A DNA stretch of 64,000 nt from Isoetes taiwanensis (lineage: Eukaryota > Streptophyta > Lycopodiopsida > Isoetales > Isoetaceae): assembly GCA_021234155.1 (NCBI GenBank), contig JAJEKV010000017.1:3942792-4006791 (forward strand), given 5' to 3'. Position numbers and translations under genes: made by a program. This document shows positions 34,668 through 46,741 of the stretch, piece by piece; within the stretch, counting starts at the first letter, position 1; every line of letters starts with the position of its first letter. Under the pieces are notes generated by a model. That model was given only the letters and a program-made list of their open reading frames with translations, had not been told where the DNA came from and did no database searches.

Positions 34668-36106
34668 GGTGAACAAAAATGTTCAACAATATGAAACATT
34701 TTGATGCTTCAAATGCAAACTCAAATGCTGCAAAATTATGGAGAACTCCACTTTTGACCGCGAGAAGTCAAAGGAAACAAACAGTGGTCTACAAAGAAAA
34801 TAGGTTTTTGCAAGATACTAAAGTAGTAAGCAAAAGACAAAGTAGTTAAAAAACATATTTTTATTTATAAATCTGAGAAAAATCTTGTACGTCTTTATGA
34901 ATATTTTTAAAGAATTTTTCAAGTTCAATTTTTTTTTTTTCTTGATTTGTTTCTAAGAGGATGAAGATATATTTAGTAATGTTACGATATGTTGTGGCAT
35001 GTTTTGTATGAGTAAAATATGTCTTAAATCTTCACAATTAGTATACAAGGTCCACTAGTATCTACTAAGATCCACTAGTTCAAGGTTGACTAAAACCTAT
35101 GAATTACAATCAGAGAACTATATTTTAGGTATAATGATCATATCTAATACTTCAAAACTTGTCTTCTTCAAGTTGCTCCCGTGCCTTGGAACATGTCGAA
35201 GAGTGCTCCACACGTTATTTTTGTTAGGTGGTCCGTGCGTGAAGAGGGTATAATCATTGTGACAACATGCCCGCCATAGCCTCTTCATCCATTGTCTTAT
35301 ATGTTGTAATGGTCTCATTTATAGAAATATAAATTCTTTCAAGACTAGCATTTTGTTTTGATTAAGTAAACGATTTCTTTGGTTTTGGATGTATTTTTTA
35401 TTTTCTCGACTTTCCATCATGTGTATAGACATCTGGAAAGATCCTACAAATTCCATCTTTCTTTGTTGCTTCCACAAAATACAGAGCAAAAAAAGCAGAA
35501 CATAGAATAAAACACTCAATTTTTACTTGTAGATCAAAGAAAGAAGCGTACATCAAAAGCAATAGAGCAGGATTAAAATTGGCATAAGAAAAGCACCGTC
35601 CATTCTCCGTTCCTGTTCATTTTCATTCCAGGGAATGTACCTTGCGACATCATTGCCTACGTGTGCCGTCAATTCTTTGAACATGAAATATCAAACGAAA
35701 ATGGGGTCGGTTATTAGGGCGTGCGTTAAAGCCACGCCCGCAAATGGCTACCAATGTAGGCCCAGATTCCATTAACCAGGAAGTTTCTTGACTTGTTGGC
35801 CAAAACTAGCGCACTATTGGTGATAAATCAGGATTAAATTGTCGTGATCCGCATCCCATTGCAGCTCCATCACTTTGAAAATTATAGTTTTGTTATTGGC
35901 AGCTTTTTGTGCAACTCAGGCAAGATCCTTCGTCCATTAAATTACTAATATCTGACACGACATAAGAACTTCCACTCTAGATTTTTTACTATAGTACCAG
36001 TACTGGTTGTTCAATTATGAATTTGTGATTGAATTTCGCAAAATTGCCGGACCAATGGGATCCAATCAAATTATATACGCCCGAATTGGGTTAAGGTCTC
36101 AAAAAT
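34668..36106. other. spacer without identifiable genes
   Basis: AT-rich. Short open frames at 35118-35519 have no domain signature. Confidence 0.45.
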
Positions 36107-39100
36107 GGAAACCTCCCCTATTTTCCTCCTGTGGAAACCTCCCCATCTTTTAGCCAAAGCCTGGGGAGGTTTCCAGTGTTGCTAACTTGGGGGAGGTCTC
36201 TAGGAAGACTAACTTGGGAGGTTTCCATAAAATTCCACTGATCCTTTTTTTATCTACGATAGCAGTTATTCATAATGAACCTAAATTTAATGTCTAAGGC
36301 TAGATTTAATCCCTTCTTTTTTGTATACATCTTCTATATCTGTTATGTGTTTCTTTTTCTAGTCACAACCACATTTTTGAAGCATGGCATCCCTCTTCAG
36401 CAAGCAGTGAGAGCGGTTTGATCGTTGTTTGCATATTTGGGCGATATGAGAGCTCCATATGCAGATGAATCACTGACAATGCTTACCTTCTGCGAATCGT
36501 CGTAGCTTGCCACATTGGTTTAAGAAAGAAATGTAGGAGGATCAATATCTTCAAAACATCTTTTTCTCCATGCCTTATTGTATGCATCGTGTCTTCATCA
36601 TAGCAGACGCCGGGCTCAGTGATATCATAGTATCCACATTTAGACACTACATGTTGCATTTGTTTTCAATGTCTGACTGACGTGGCTTTGTGCCTCACAA
36701 GACATATTTTGATGCACATTTGGTATTAAATATTATTAGTTTTACATTCCATTGACAAAAAGTATGCCATGACATTAAATATTTGTCATCGCATATAGAG
36801 TGCCACATAGGCAAAATATAAACAGCACTACCATAAGCCAACATAACCCTTCATGATTTGGAAATTGGACCCGTGCACTAGACCCACCCCTTGGCCTATT
36901 GCCAGTTTGCAAAGGTAGTTGTCATAGTGGACCTGGTTGTCTACCTTGAAAAAGGGGTGCATGAGCAACAGCCTACGACTGTGCATACGATTCCTTAAAC
37001 TCTTAACGGGCGTTGGAATGTCTATAGAACCTAGCAATCTGACATCTCGCAGACATCTTGGATGATCTGCTCGAGCTCCTCCTCATTTGCCACCATAGCC
37101 CTTGTAAGTTGTGTTGCCGTCATCCCGACCCACTTTTCAAGTGTATCTTGCTTCTTCTTCACAAGTTCCAGTGCAACTTCTCGAAGCATCCTTGTTGAAA
37201 CTACTGGGGTTTCAATCATAGAAAAATCACATGAACTTGCTGAGGGGTAGAGCTCTTGAATCATGTCAAAATGATGCTTACCAAGGTAGTACTTAGCTGC
37301 CAAATAGTGCTTGGACCTAGAAACAATACTTGGACAACTGCAATACATAGAGTACATTTCAACCAGATGTTGCAACCTGGAGTAGACTCAAAGTTGACTA
37401 GCAGCACAATTGTTTCTTTATCTGCCAAAACAATCACTTCTTCTTGCTCCTTCTGCAGCTACACAAGCATTCGGTAGCCGCTAGACATTTGGAAGGGCCG
37501 CGACGACCAAATCGCCCACTGGCATCTACAAGGCGGACATAGAGCAAACATGTTAGCTAGATGAGGTATGCCAGGGCAGGTAGAGATTACGAACCTAGTT
37601 CTTATCATTTTTTGCATAACTCCAACAGTATGCCACCAAGGGGCATCCATCCGTCTGAATACCCACATATAGTGGACAGTAATTAGAACATACGCACATT
37701 CACTTTGCGCTGCAAAAGTTGGCCCTTTAAAATGCGCCATTGGACCTCTGTTAGTTTGTTGTGTTGCAGTGCGAGAGAGAGAACATCCTAGCATGCTTTT
37801 GCCATTTGCCATCCCAATGTTCCCCAAGCATCCAATTGTTCCGTAGGTAACTACGTACAAGTGCAAGGTTCACTTAAATCCATTTGACAAGATGCATCAC
37901 CATTTAATTTAGAGACCTTTGGGTGGTACCTTATCACGCCTTCATTATCTTTGTAAAGTTCTATAAGCTCGCGCAGGCAACCAAGGTATTCCCACTTAGT
38001 AGAGCAAGTCATCATTGTGGAGAGGCAAGAAACGAAGTCCTTCTTCCCTTCGAACCTGGGGACCTGAATAAGCGAAAGTCATTTCACAAGAATACACATG
38101 AAAGTAGAGAATTACCTTTAGTGCCAGGTACTTCATCCATGCTCTCTTTGAGTGGAACCAGCATGCTAGAACATGACATGCAACTTGTAAACAACGTCAC
38201 TATAATGAGTAATGTTTTCACACAATATAACATGTTCACAATTTAAAAACCTGTGCCTCTCCTAGCCAACAGTGAGGATCTTCTGCAATGACCTCATCAA
38301 GTGTCACTCGTTCTGCACTGTCAAGGTCTATCATAATAGCCCTAGGTCGAACGTTGCCCGTGCAGGCTAAAACTACACGTAGGGCCATACCCAAGTCTAT
38401 TCTCTCATGATGCTTACCAGGTACAGTGGTGCAACATCATGTAGAAAATGGCACACCAATGCCATTGTGATTAGGGACATGTGCATCATACAGTGGGCAA
38501 TCATATACATTTGTTTTGAATGTTGAATCCATGGTCCAACCCCTATTCAGACTATATTTCATCGCTTGCTCCAGCATCCACCTGTCTTGAATGACCACAA
38601 TCCAGGGCTGCAATGTCGTATCCTCGTGGGTAGGTGCATAAGATTGATGGTAAGTGACCTTACTGGACCTCATACAAGCATCTATACCACTCTCAACACA
38701 AGATACTGTGTACAGCACGGAACCAAGGTTAAACAATAATAATAATAATAAAAAAAAAAAAAAACCATCTTTCCAGAGTAAACGAGTGAACATACATTTG
38801 AGTCGGAAGTGGTAACCAAGGTGCCATATATCCTCGTGTACCAGTTTGAAGCGTTAAGTGACTCTTTCAATAGGTCTCATTGTATTACACATCTCTTTTC
38901 CTCTCTCCATCATATTACTCCATACAACCTAGAAGTCTCTTCTGTCTAGTAACATATTTGCTGCCTCTTCTGTAATAGTGGGAGGTAAGGGACGAGACCA
39001 TTCGTTATTTTTAGACAATGGATTGTGGCCATCATGTCCATCACATATGTATATGCTGGCAAAACCATCTTTGCTATGGTTTATTGGCATCACTGTACAG

Positions 39101-40465
39101 AGGCGAAATCCACATCTAGTTTTGAAGCTTCTTCTTGTCTGCCTTCCGTCCCGTATGCCACCCGTATGCCACGCTTTCAGGCATCTCCCCCTCGATAAAT
39201 GTAATATACACATGTTGTGCCATCTCTCCAGGTCTTACTATGACGTTGAAGCAATCTCACTCTGTGCTCCACTTGTAACTGCTCCACTCTGCTCTCTAGT
39301 AAGTCATATGGAACTTTCTCTTCACGGTTGAATAGGCTTTCTCTACTGATGGGATTCATGCGATGGGCATTACATTCACATGCTGTCATGCATTGCCTTA
39401 CATAGACTTCTGAAATGCCATGAAACTTGGCTCCAAACTGCCATATCTTTTTTATGTTATCCAAGGTAGGGCATACTGGCAGGTGCCATAAATCCGGATC
39501 AACATGTTCTTCAAAGTTAATCTCCTTCCACATCTATGACGGCGGGATATAAAGCCACTTCCCAAAGGTCATGAGTATGAGGAGATTAGTTTCCGGATCA
39601 ACTTCTAGTGTTTTCGGATTAACCACCTTTCTATTATCTGTGTGTTTTGAGCTTTTGTGACTGCTGAACATACCCAGCCAGAAACTTGGATCAGCGCCTG
39701 GGACATCTTTGATAGAGGGTTGGACACGAGTTTTGATACATTACACCATCAGACAGTATGATGCTTCGGTGAAAATGTAATCTTCATCTGAGTTTATTGA
39801 AGGAATTGGTAGATATGATTCAGTTGAATCTCCCTCGTCCAAATGATTATCATAGTCACCGCTCGGTGTTACATGGTGTTGATCATCTAGGCCTTTAAAA
39901 CCTGCAGTATTATCAACATTCTTAAAAGCAAAATCACTTACAGTTGCTTCTGAATCATATAGAGGCGAATCAATGGAGATTTCATCTTCAACTCCCCCCA
40001 TAGATGTTGCGCTCCAAATCCATGAGATACATAGCAGTATCAAAGGAATAAAAGATGAAATCGTGGCTGAAAGTGTACTTGATTAGATGAAGAACTCACA
40101 ATGAATGGATGACTCGCGGATGAAGAAGCTTGATAAAGATCATTAAACGATAAATTCAACAAAATGTGAGCTTTCTGGAAACCTCCCCTAGTTTCTTTGG
40201 AAAATTGGGGAGGTTTCCACAAAATATTTATTAAAAAAAAGCGTAATTAATTTACGCAACCACTAAGGTAGATGACGACTCCTCATTTTTACGCGACCAC
40301 TAAGGTAGATGACGACTCGATGCCGACTCCTCCACGTGGACTGAGGTACAGAGATCTTGGTCTCAAGGCTCTCTTTTTTTATGGGAAACCTAATTTTCCA
40401 TGGAAACCTCCTATTTTCTTTTTTGGAAACCTCTCCAGTCTTACAATGAAAATTGAGGAGGTTTC
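36107..40465 (-). mobile_element. MULE/FAR1-type DNA transposon, decayed
   Basis: A minus-strand transposase gene is bracketed by clusters of the box GGAAACCTCCCC in both orientations: left at 36107, 36133, 36163 (inverted) and 36216 (inverted); right at 40177, 40207 (inverted), 40384, 40402, 40425 and 40454 (inverted). The outermost boxes give the proposed ends. No 9-10 bp target duplication was found, so the borders are provisional. Each cluster is itself palindromic, so the clusters may be subterminal transposase sites or separate mini-foldback elements. Confidence 0.65.
36828..40043 (-). pseudogene. MULE-type transposase, multi-exon, with stops and frameshifts
   Basis: Segments on the minus strand in order: an acidic N-terminus (40043-39741); a second segment (39530-39190) containing CPTLDNIKKIWQFGAKFHG, preceded by an in-frame TAG; a zinc-binding-like segment with GHDGHNPLSKNNEWSRPLPP (39213-38929); the DDE core start with WTMDSTFKTNVYDCPLYDA (38700-38440, first Asp); RAIMIDLDSAERVTLDEV (38350-38250, second Asp); a CWFHSKRAWMKYL exon near 38160-38110; an NNLTEVQWRILKGQ-like segment near 37750; and C-terminal segments at 37375-37031 and 37037-36828. 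The order matches MULE/FAR1-family transposases. Several junctions carry plausible splice sites, others only frame breaks, so I call it a pseudogene. Confidence 0.72.
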
Positions 40466-40528
40466 CTAGTGAAAGGTTGGGTTGTAGTCGAATCTGGTCC
40501 TACATGGCAGGTCATATGTCCAGTCATT

Positions 40529-42720
40529 ATGTTTTTGACAGGTGATATGCAATGTAGAAATACAAAGGACATTGGGACATGGGCATCCCTTGCTAAATGG
40601 GTCGGCCAATTTATCAGCAGAAACTAGCGATCAACATCTTCGTCTTGCTGCTGCTTCCCCAAATCCGAGCATATCGAGCTTCCGGTAATGGATCAGTCAT
40701 GTTCATTCTAGCTCTCACTTTATTTTTTCTTCCAAAAACGTAGAAGTTTAGCCGTTTCTGCCATCTTTTGGTTAATCTGCATTAAATCATCCATACTTTG
40801 CAGGCGAAAATCGGTATCCATTCGTGCAAGATGCAGTTTTCGCGCCATTCACATCCAAATATGATTATATTATTGTGGGAGGTGGAACTGCCGGATGTCC
40901 TCTTGCAGCAACACTTTCAAAAAATTACAGAGTTTTGTTGCTTGAAAGAGGAGATTCTCCTTACGGAGATCCCAAGCTGGAGCGTGAGGAATTTTTTGCC
41001 GAAAACATTGCCTTGTCTTCAAAATCCTCTGCTGTTCAAGCTTTTAGGTCGGAAGATGGCGTTTGGAATACCCGGGCAAGAGTTCTTGGGGGAGGAACTT
41101 GCATAAATGCCGGATTTTACAGCAGAGCAAGCCAGGAATTTGTCAGAAATGCAGGCTGGGATGAATCTTTGGTTAATGAATCATATGCTTGGATTGAGCA
41201 GCAAATTGTTTCGGTTCCAAAGTTAAAGCAGTGGCAAAATGCATTCAGAGAAAGCCTTTTACAAGTCGGAATCAATCCTGATAATGGAGCATGTTACGAT
41301 CATATCGTAGGCACAAAAACAGGGGGTTCTTTATTTGATAGCAAAGGAAATCGCCATAGCGCAGCGGATTTGCTTCAATATGCCGATTCCTCAAAGATCC
41401 AGGTCTTGATTAGAGCACCGGTCAAGCAAATCCTCCTTCAAGAATGTAAATAAAACGTTTCTTTTTGTTTGTTTCTTGGATTTCTGACCTAAATTCGGCA
41501 TTCTGCCCTGTTTCTTGGTTGTTGAATTTCTGATAGATAGAACATGATATAAATCTTGCACTTATAGGTGAACTAATTGTGCCGTAGCAGCCTGTGGAAA
41601 GCAACAGGCAACAGGAGTGGTTTATACGGACTGGAAAGGGGGCGAACATCAAGCTTTTTTAACGGCAGATGAAAATAGTGAGGTAATTCTATGCGCCGGA
41701 GCTCTAGGTAGTCCCCAGCTTCTTCTTTTAAGTGGAATTGGGCCAAAACAGAGCCTTGAACCCTTCGGCATAAGACAAAGGGTTAATTTGCCTGGCGTAG
41801 GGCAAGGCATGGCAGATAATCCTATGAATACTATGATTATTCCATCTCCAATCCGGCTGGAAATTTCCTTGGTTGAAGTAGTAGGGATCACAAATTTCGG
41901 CTATTTTATTGAATCTGCAAGCGGAATTAATACCCTGAGTCTGGCTGAACCTGATTCAAAAAATATTTCCAACAATGTGCATGTTTTTGCTTCGAGTCCA
42001 GCTCAAGAATCAAAATACAGGGCACCACAGATCGGGCTGATCCTTGGGAAAGTAGATGGCCCTCTTTCTTCTGGCAATCTGTCAATTGCCACTACTAATG
42101 TATCAGATAATCCAAAAGTAAGATTCAACTATTTTGACAGAAGAGAAGATCTGGAAAAATGTGTGAGAGGTGTGAAGGTTGTGGAGAGAATTCTCAAAGC
42201 TCCAGCTATGGCGAAGTACAGTTACAAGGATCCGAAAGACATACCAGCTGAGTTGCAAGCTCTGGTGCATCCGATTAGGGTTCTACTGCCCAACGGCACA
42301 GAGGATAACATCAAGGTTGCAAAATTCTGCAAAGCAACTGTGAACACGCTGTGGCATTACCATGGAGGCTGCCAAGTTGGGCGAGTTGTAGATTCATCTT
42401 ACAGAGTTTTTTCAACCAGATCTCTTCGAGTTGTAGATGGATCTACATTTCTTTCTTCTCCTGGTACCAATCCTCAGGCAACTGTTATGATGCTTGGCAG
42501 GTATGAACTATTCACTTCTCCATTTCTTTTCTTCATTATGATCAAACAATAATTATATACATTAAGACTTGGACCATTTTATGATCATCTTCTTCACTAA
42601 TTACCAGCTTCATTGATCCACTGCTTACAATTTCATCATATTTCACTTTCTGATCTATGCTGTAATACATTTAGGTATATGGGAGTGCAGACACTAAGAC
42701 AACGGGGAGTGCAAACTTAA
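40529..42720 (+). CDS. GMC oxidoreductase, HOTHEAD/mandelonitrile-lyase-like; first exon uncertain
   Basis: FAD-dependent glucose-methanol-choline family enzyme. Plant HOTHEAD-like members are secretory and act on fatty alcohols or hydroxy fatty acids in cuticle formation; the substrate here is unknown. Secure exons: 40804-41445, 41591-42500, 42675-42720 (TAA 42718-42720), GT-AG with agreeing phases. Seen: the FAD-binding IIVGGGTAGCPLA, GGGTCINAGFYSR, the second GMC signature GALGSPQLLLLSGIGP, the catalytic-site WHYHGGC and GTNPQATVMMLGRY. First exon: ATG 40529-40531 to donor 40541 is in phase but gives only MFLTG and no signal peptide. A second candidate, 40597-40685, encodes a good hydrophobic leader (INIFVLLLLPQ) but joins one base out of phase. 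Total about 535-560 aa, close to the family. Confidence 0.87.
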
Positions 42721-44179
42721 CCTTTAAGAGTGGTTGTATTTGTTACAATTTTGACATTTATCTATGCGAAGGTTTGAATTTTAATATGCACTAAACAAAT
42801 GTGATGTGTTCTTAGTGGTTGTGAACGTGACAAAGAATTGTTTTTCACAATGTGTGGGGTTTACATATTTGTCCAATGTTGTATATCATGTGTGACATTA
42901 ATAATAAGCATGTTTCTTATATAGGCTTCTCATTCATCTTGGTGTATCTTCTACAATGATGGATAGTTGTAAACTGTGAACTACAAAAAAAAAACTAATC
43001 AAAAGCACGTTTGATTACTTTTTACATAAATTACATGTTTTGGTAATGTTCTTTTGCCTCAATTACATGTTTTGGTAATGTTCTTTTGCCTCTGTAATTT
43101 GTAATATGAAGCTCCAATATCAATGTCATCAAAAGCAACGCTAATTTCTAGTTACAAAATAAAAAATGTAGTTTCCATCTTTCAAATGCTTGGCAAAGAC
43201 ATTAATGGTAGGAAAAGGGTCCATTATGCCATTGCACATGGTAGTCGATAAATTTTGTACAAAACTCTTTATGGGGACCATGCAAGAAGTGCATTTTCCG
43301 TCCAAAAAGTTCTATTATTTTGTGTTGGCTAATGCATTTGTTCAAAGCCTTCTGATTGGGTTGTTAGACGTCGACATATGTAAATTCCCCAATATATTTT
43401 GGAGCATAATATAGTTTTGAAATTGAGAGCGCTTGCAAAGTTTCCATAGCTATCCTCTATCTTGTACATGCCATCCTACGTAGTACTCTTCCAAGTAAAC
43501 TGCTCCGAGCTGAACCATGCAACCTTAAAGCTAGTTAAAGGAAGCTCATGAATGCTTGATCACATATCCTTATTACAATCTATAATTGCGGCTTTCTTCA
43601 CTCATCGACGAGCAATTGATGTTTGATGCACTAACATCCTTCTCATTTTGCTCAAATTTGGAGCGACCCAAAGTATACAGGCTGTTACAATGTCATCTAT
43701 GATCCAATGGAGAATTGTTTCCCACAAAAAGACCTTATGTTGGACCTATTCTCTAAGTGATTTATCTTTACGGGAGACTCTTCGCCAAGATGGATGGTGC
43801 AATGAAAGAACAACCCCATTGAGAGAGATCACCATAATTACAACTATGAGGATCACATCTATTCCTTGATCAAGAAAACAAAATATAAGTATTCCGGGCC
43901 CCATCTTAGGATTTTGCTTAAATGCAAAATATTGCAAAGAGGTAGACTTGAGGAACTCTTTAATAGGATGGATATGAGGGGATCTGAGTAAATTTGTTGT
44001 GCAATAATACTATCAGTAGTCTATTTTCTAGAGCTGATGAACCATATAAGACAGCGTTAGACCTCTCCCATTAGCACCATTGATTCCACTGTAACAATTG
44101 ATTGATGAAAATATTAGGGAACCAAACTAAACCACAATTTACTGGGAGATTGACAAAATCCTGAGATTACTTCTCAAGT
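42721..44179. other. spacer with a short exact tandem repeat
   Basis: No gene recognised. A 32-bp unit (AATTACATGTTTTGGTAATG...) is repeated at 43029-43060 and 43061-43091. Confidence 0.5.
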
Positions 44180-44760
44180 TGCCATATTCTGCACATAGCC
44201 CATCCTTTGCATTTGGCTAAACATATTCAATGCCTGATTGTTATTTCTATATTAAGCATATCCTGCAATCATTGCATTCCATGACACAGAATCTTGCTTA
44301 GGCATACTATTGAACACTTTCCTGGAATCTAATACACTTTCACATTTGGCACACATGTTGATCAGAGAACTGCCTATTAAAATATCCACTTCATAGCCAG
44401 CCTTAATAATAGATTCATGAAGCTATTTCCCTTGCTCCAGAATTGCTATAATCGCACAACTACTCAAAATACAGATAAAAGTTGCTTTATTTGTGTTGAC
44501 ACCCTCGTGTTGCATCTCAGCAAAAAGTTGAAGGGACTTCTTTGCATGTCCATGTTCTATGTTCTGTATACCTTGAAATAATCACATTCCACATGATGAC
44601 ATCTCGTAGAAGCTTATTTAAACACTCTGTATACCTTGAAATAATCACATTCCACATGATGACATCTCGTAGAAGCTTATTTAAACACTCGGCAAGTATT
44701 TGACATGCTTCTATGCCAATTATTGTGCTACTAACATAGCAATAAATCTCTCTCTTGTCC
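44180..44760 (-). pseudogene. P-L-S-type PPR protein fragment, broken
   Basis: PPR proteins bind organellar RNA through repeated helical pairs. On the minus strand there are several 31-36 residue PPR units: DVIMWNVIISRYTEH, a segment like SSLINMCAKCESVLDSRKV, and DSVSWNAMIAGYA followed by NQALNMFSQMQRMGYVQ. The reading frame is interrupted by several stops and shifts (for example a TAG after LEQGK and a TAA after AGYA), and no start or C-terminal E/DYW domain is present. A 63-bp exact tandem duplication lies inside. It is a decayed fragment, not an expressed gene. Confidence 0.75.
44565..44690. repeat. exact 63-bp tandem duplication in the PPR fragment
   Basis: 44565-44627 repeats at 44628-44690 without change. 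The unit is 21 codons and in frame, duplicating the CLNKLLRDVIMWNVIISR segment. Confidence 0.92.
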
Positions 44761-46551
44761 TTCAACATGCTTGTGCAAGTATTTCCCTTGCCCATGAGAA
44801 GCTATATCAGAAGAATTGGATGAGTTTTACTCTTCGAATATACAAGGAGAATGAAATAGTAGAACAAGATCTATGTGTTTAGAAAAAAGAAAACCAGAGC
44901 AAATGCCATCTTACTGCAAAATGGTAGAGAGAACCAAATTAAATCAATCAGCAGGCACCGAAGAACTGTTCAAAGTTGGACACTTTAGAATTGCAAGACG
45001 TAGACACTCTAGAATCGCCAAGAATATTATTAAGGATATCATTTGGCTTCTACAAACAACTACCATCAAACCTGGAGACATCTATTTTTCAGTAAAACAT
45101 CTGCACTTGCAGGTCAACACTAGGATAAGGGCATGTAGATTCAGTTCAAGAATAGAATAGAATAGAATAGAATAGAGTGAAGTATCAAATCCTGGCAAAT
45201 GGCCGCTGCAAAGAATTGACCATTCAGGCTTGACACAATAGAATACGGATTCAATACAAACAACAAAACGAAGCAAAAAAAGTTTAAGAATCAAATCCTC
45301 TAGATGTATATCCGGGTTCCCTCTCGGAGAAACTAAAACGCCGCCTTGTTCGACCCTTTAATCTGAAATCAAAATTACAAACAGAGGTAAGTGGCGATTG
45401 CACAGGTATGGCGAAAATCCTCCTATAGCCCTTGCTTGGGCGGCTTGGGGTGACAAGACAAAAACACAAGCAGATCTTGGGGTCTTTGGGTTACGGCACC
45501 CCAAATCGAAAGCCACAATAAAATCGACCACACCAAGCCACAAGGAAAATAAGAGCAAGGAAGGCGCTATGAAACCTTTGAAGCAAGGCGAATGGAGTTG
45601 CGAGAGCCGATTCAAGAAGAAGACCTAAGCGGCGATTTGAGCAACAATCGGAATTGAAGGCGGGTGAGAAGACCTAAACTCTGCAGCATAAAAATAGACG
45701 GCTGGGCGAGAAGACAAGGCAAGCGAGAAGGTGGGCGGAATAGAAGGGAAAAAGAGGCACACACCCTCAAAAAGCTTTTGTTTCTTCAAAAACTCTGCCC
45801 CGCCATAGCTTCCCCACGCCGGAATAACTTCCCAACGGTGGACATGCTGGAATTTCCATCATTTTTCTCCACCTTAGATCAAATCTAACGACTATAAGGC
45901 TTTCCACGTGCACAATAATCCCAGTTGGCTGCAACGTGGATGCCTTCAAATCGCTCCAAAGTCTCCACCCTCGTTTGTGCAAACATGCTAAAAAAAAAAA
46001 AAAAAATCAATTATACAACTTGGACCTCAATAAATATTGGGTGCAGGTTGAAAGCTTATCATAGGGATTAAAAAACCATGCCCTTTCGGGTTTTCGAGGG
46101 AAAACCCTAGTGATAAGTCCTCGGCAAGGTGCGTGGACAAGCATGTGAACCAGAGGCCTAAAAATGCATGCGAATTATGGATGCTCGCCTACCCGATCTA
46201 GTGGTTCAGATCGACATCATTCTAAAATTGGGCTCGCATGAATACGACAAAATTCTCGATAAGAAGAGGACTTCTGCTTACTGAAACGAGATTGAGGGCG
46301 AAGGTCGAAGGAATTTGTCCAAAGAAAAGATAAGGTCGAAAAAGAACATGCCATAACAAAGAAAGAAATGCCAAATATGATCAAACCAAGCAGGAATAAG
46401 CCCCTCCCCTGCATGGGTTTCAAGAATGAGATAAGGAACTATTAAGAGAGATGAGAAAGCGTCGATGAGAAGTCGATGAAGAACCTTTCAATAAGTAATG
46501 ATCTCTCGAATGAACTAAGGGCTAAAAAACACATATGAGGCATGCATGCAA
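44761..46551. other. spacer; one LINE-3'-UTR-like motif
   Basis: Short minus-strand open stretches at 45284-45615 and 45767-45982 have no recognisable domain. Bases 46061-46110 resemble the 3' UTR hairpin motif of the (TATTC)n LINE (TTTTTTAATCC core), suggesting a tiny remnant. Confidence 0.4.
45148..45176. repeat. (GAATA)n microsatellite
   Basis: About five AGAAT units; the complement resembles the TATTC tail of the LINE at 31755-32490, but no LINE body was recognised beside it. Confidence 0.7.
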
Positions 46552-46741
46552 AACACGTATGCTTGCCCATTCTACAACCTAGATCCAATGGCTCGGATTA
46601 GTGGCATCTTATAAATGCCTAAATTTCTCATATTAAGCACCCCCAAAAAAAAAAAAAAAAAAGTTTGCGGAACACGTATGCTTGCCCATTCTACAATCTG
46701 GATCCAATGGCGTAGATCGGTGGCATTTTATAAATGCCTAA
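46552..46741. repeat. duplicated 70-bp unit separated by an A18 run
   Basis: Copies 46552-46622 and 46672-46741 both start ACACGTATGCTTGCCC and end AAATGCCTAA. A third, more diverged copy lies at about 46183-46230. An 18-base A run is at about 46646-46663. Confidence 0.8.

Noticed and set aside
36107-40465. 9-10 bp target duplication at the outermost MULE boxes
   Set aside because: Flanks TCTCAAAAAT and TAGTGAAAGG do not match; the borders remain provisional.
45284-45982. Minus-strand ORFs that might be a small gene
   Set aside because: No domain, no matching splice sites and no conserved motif visible.
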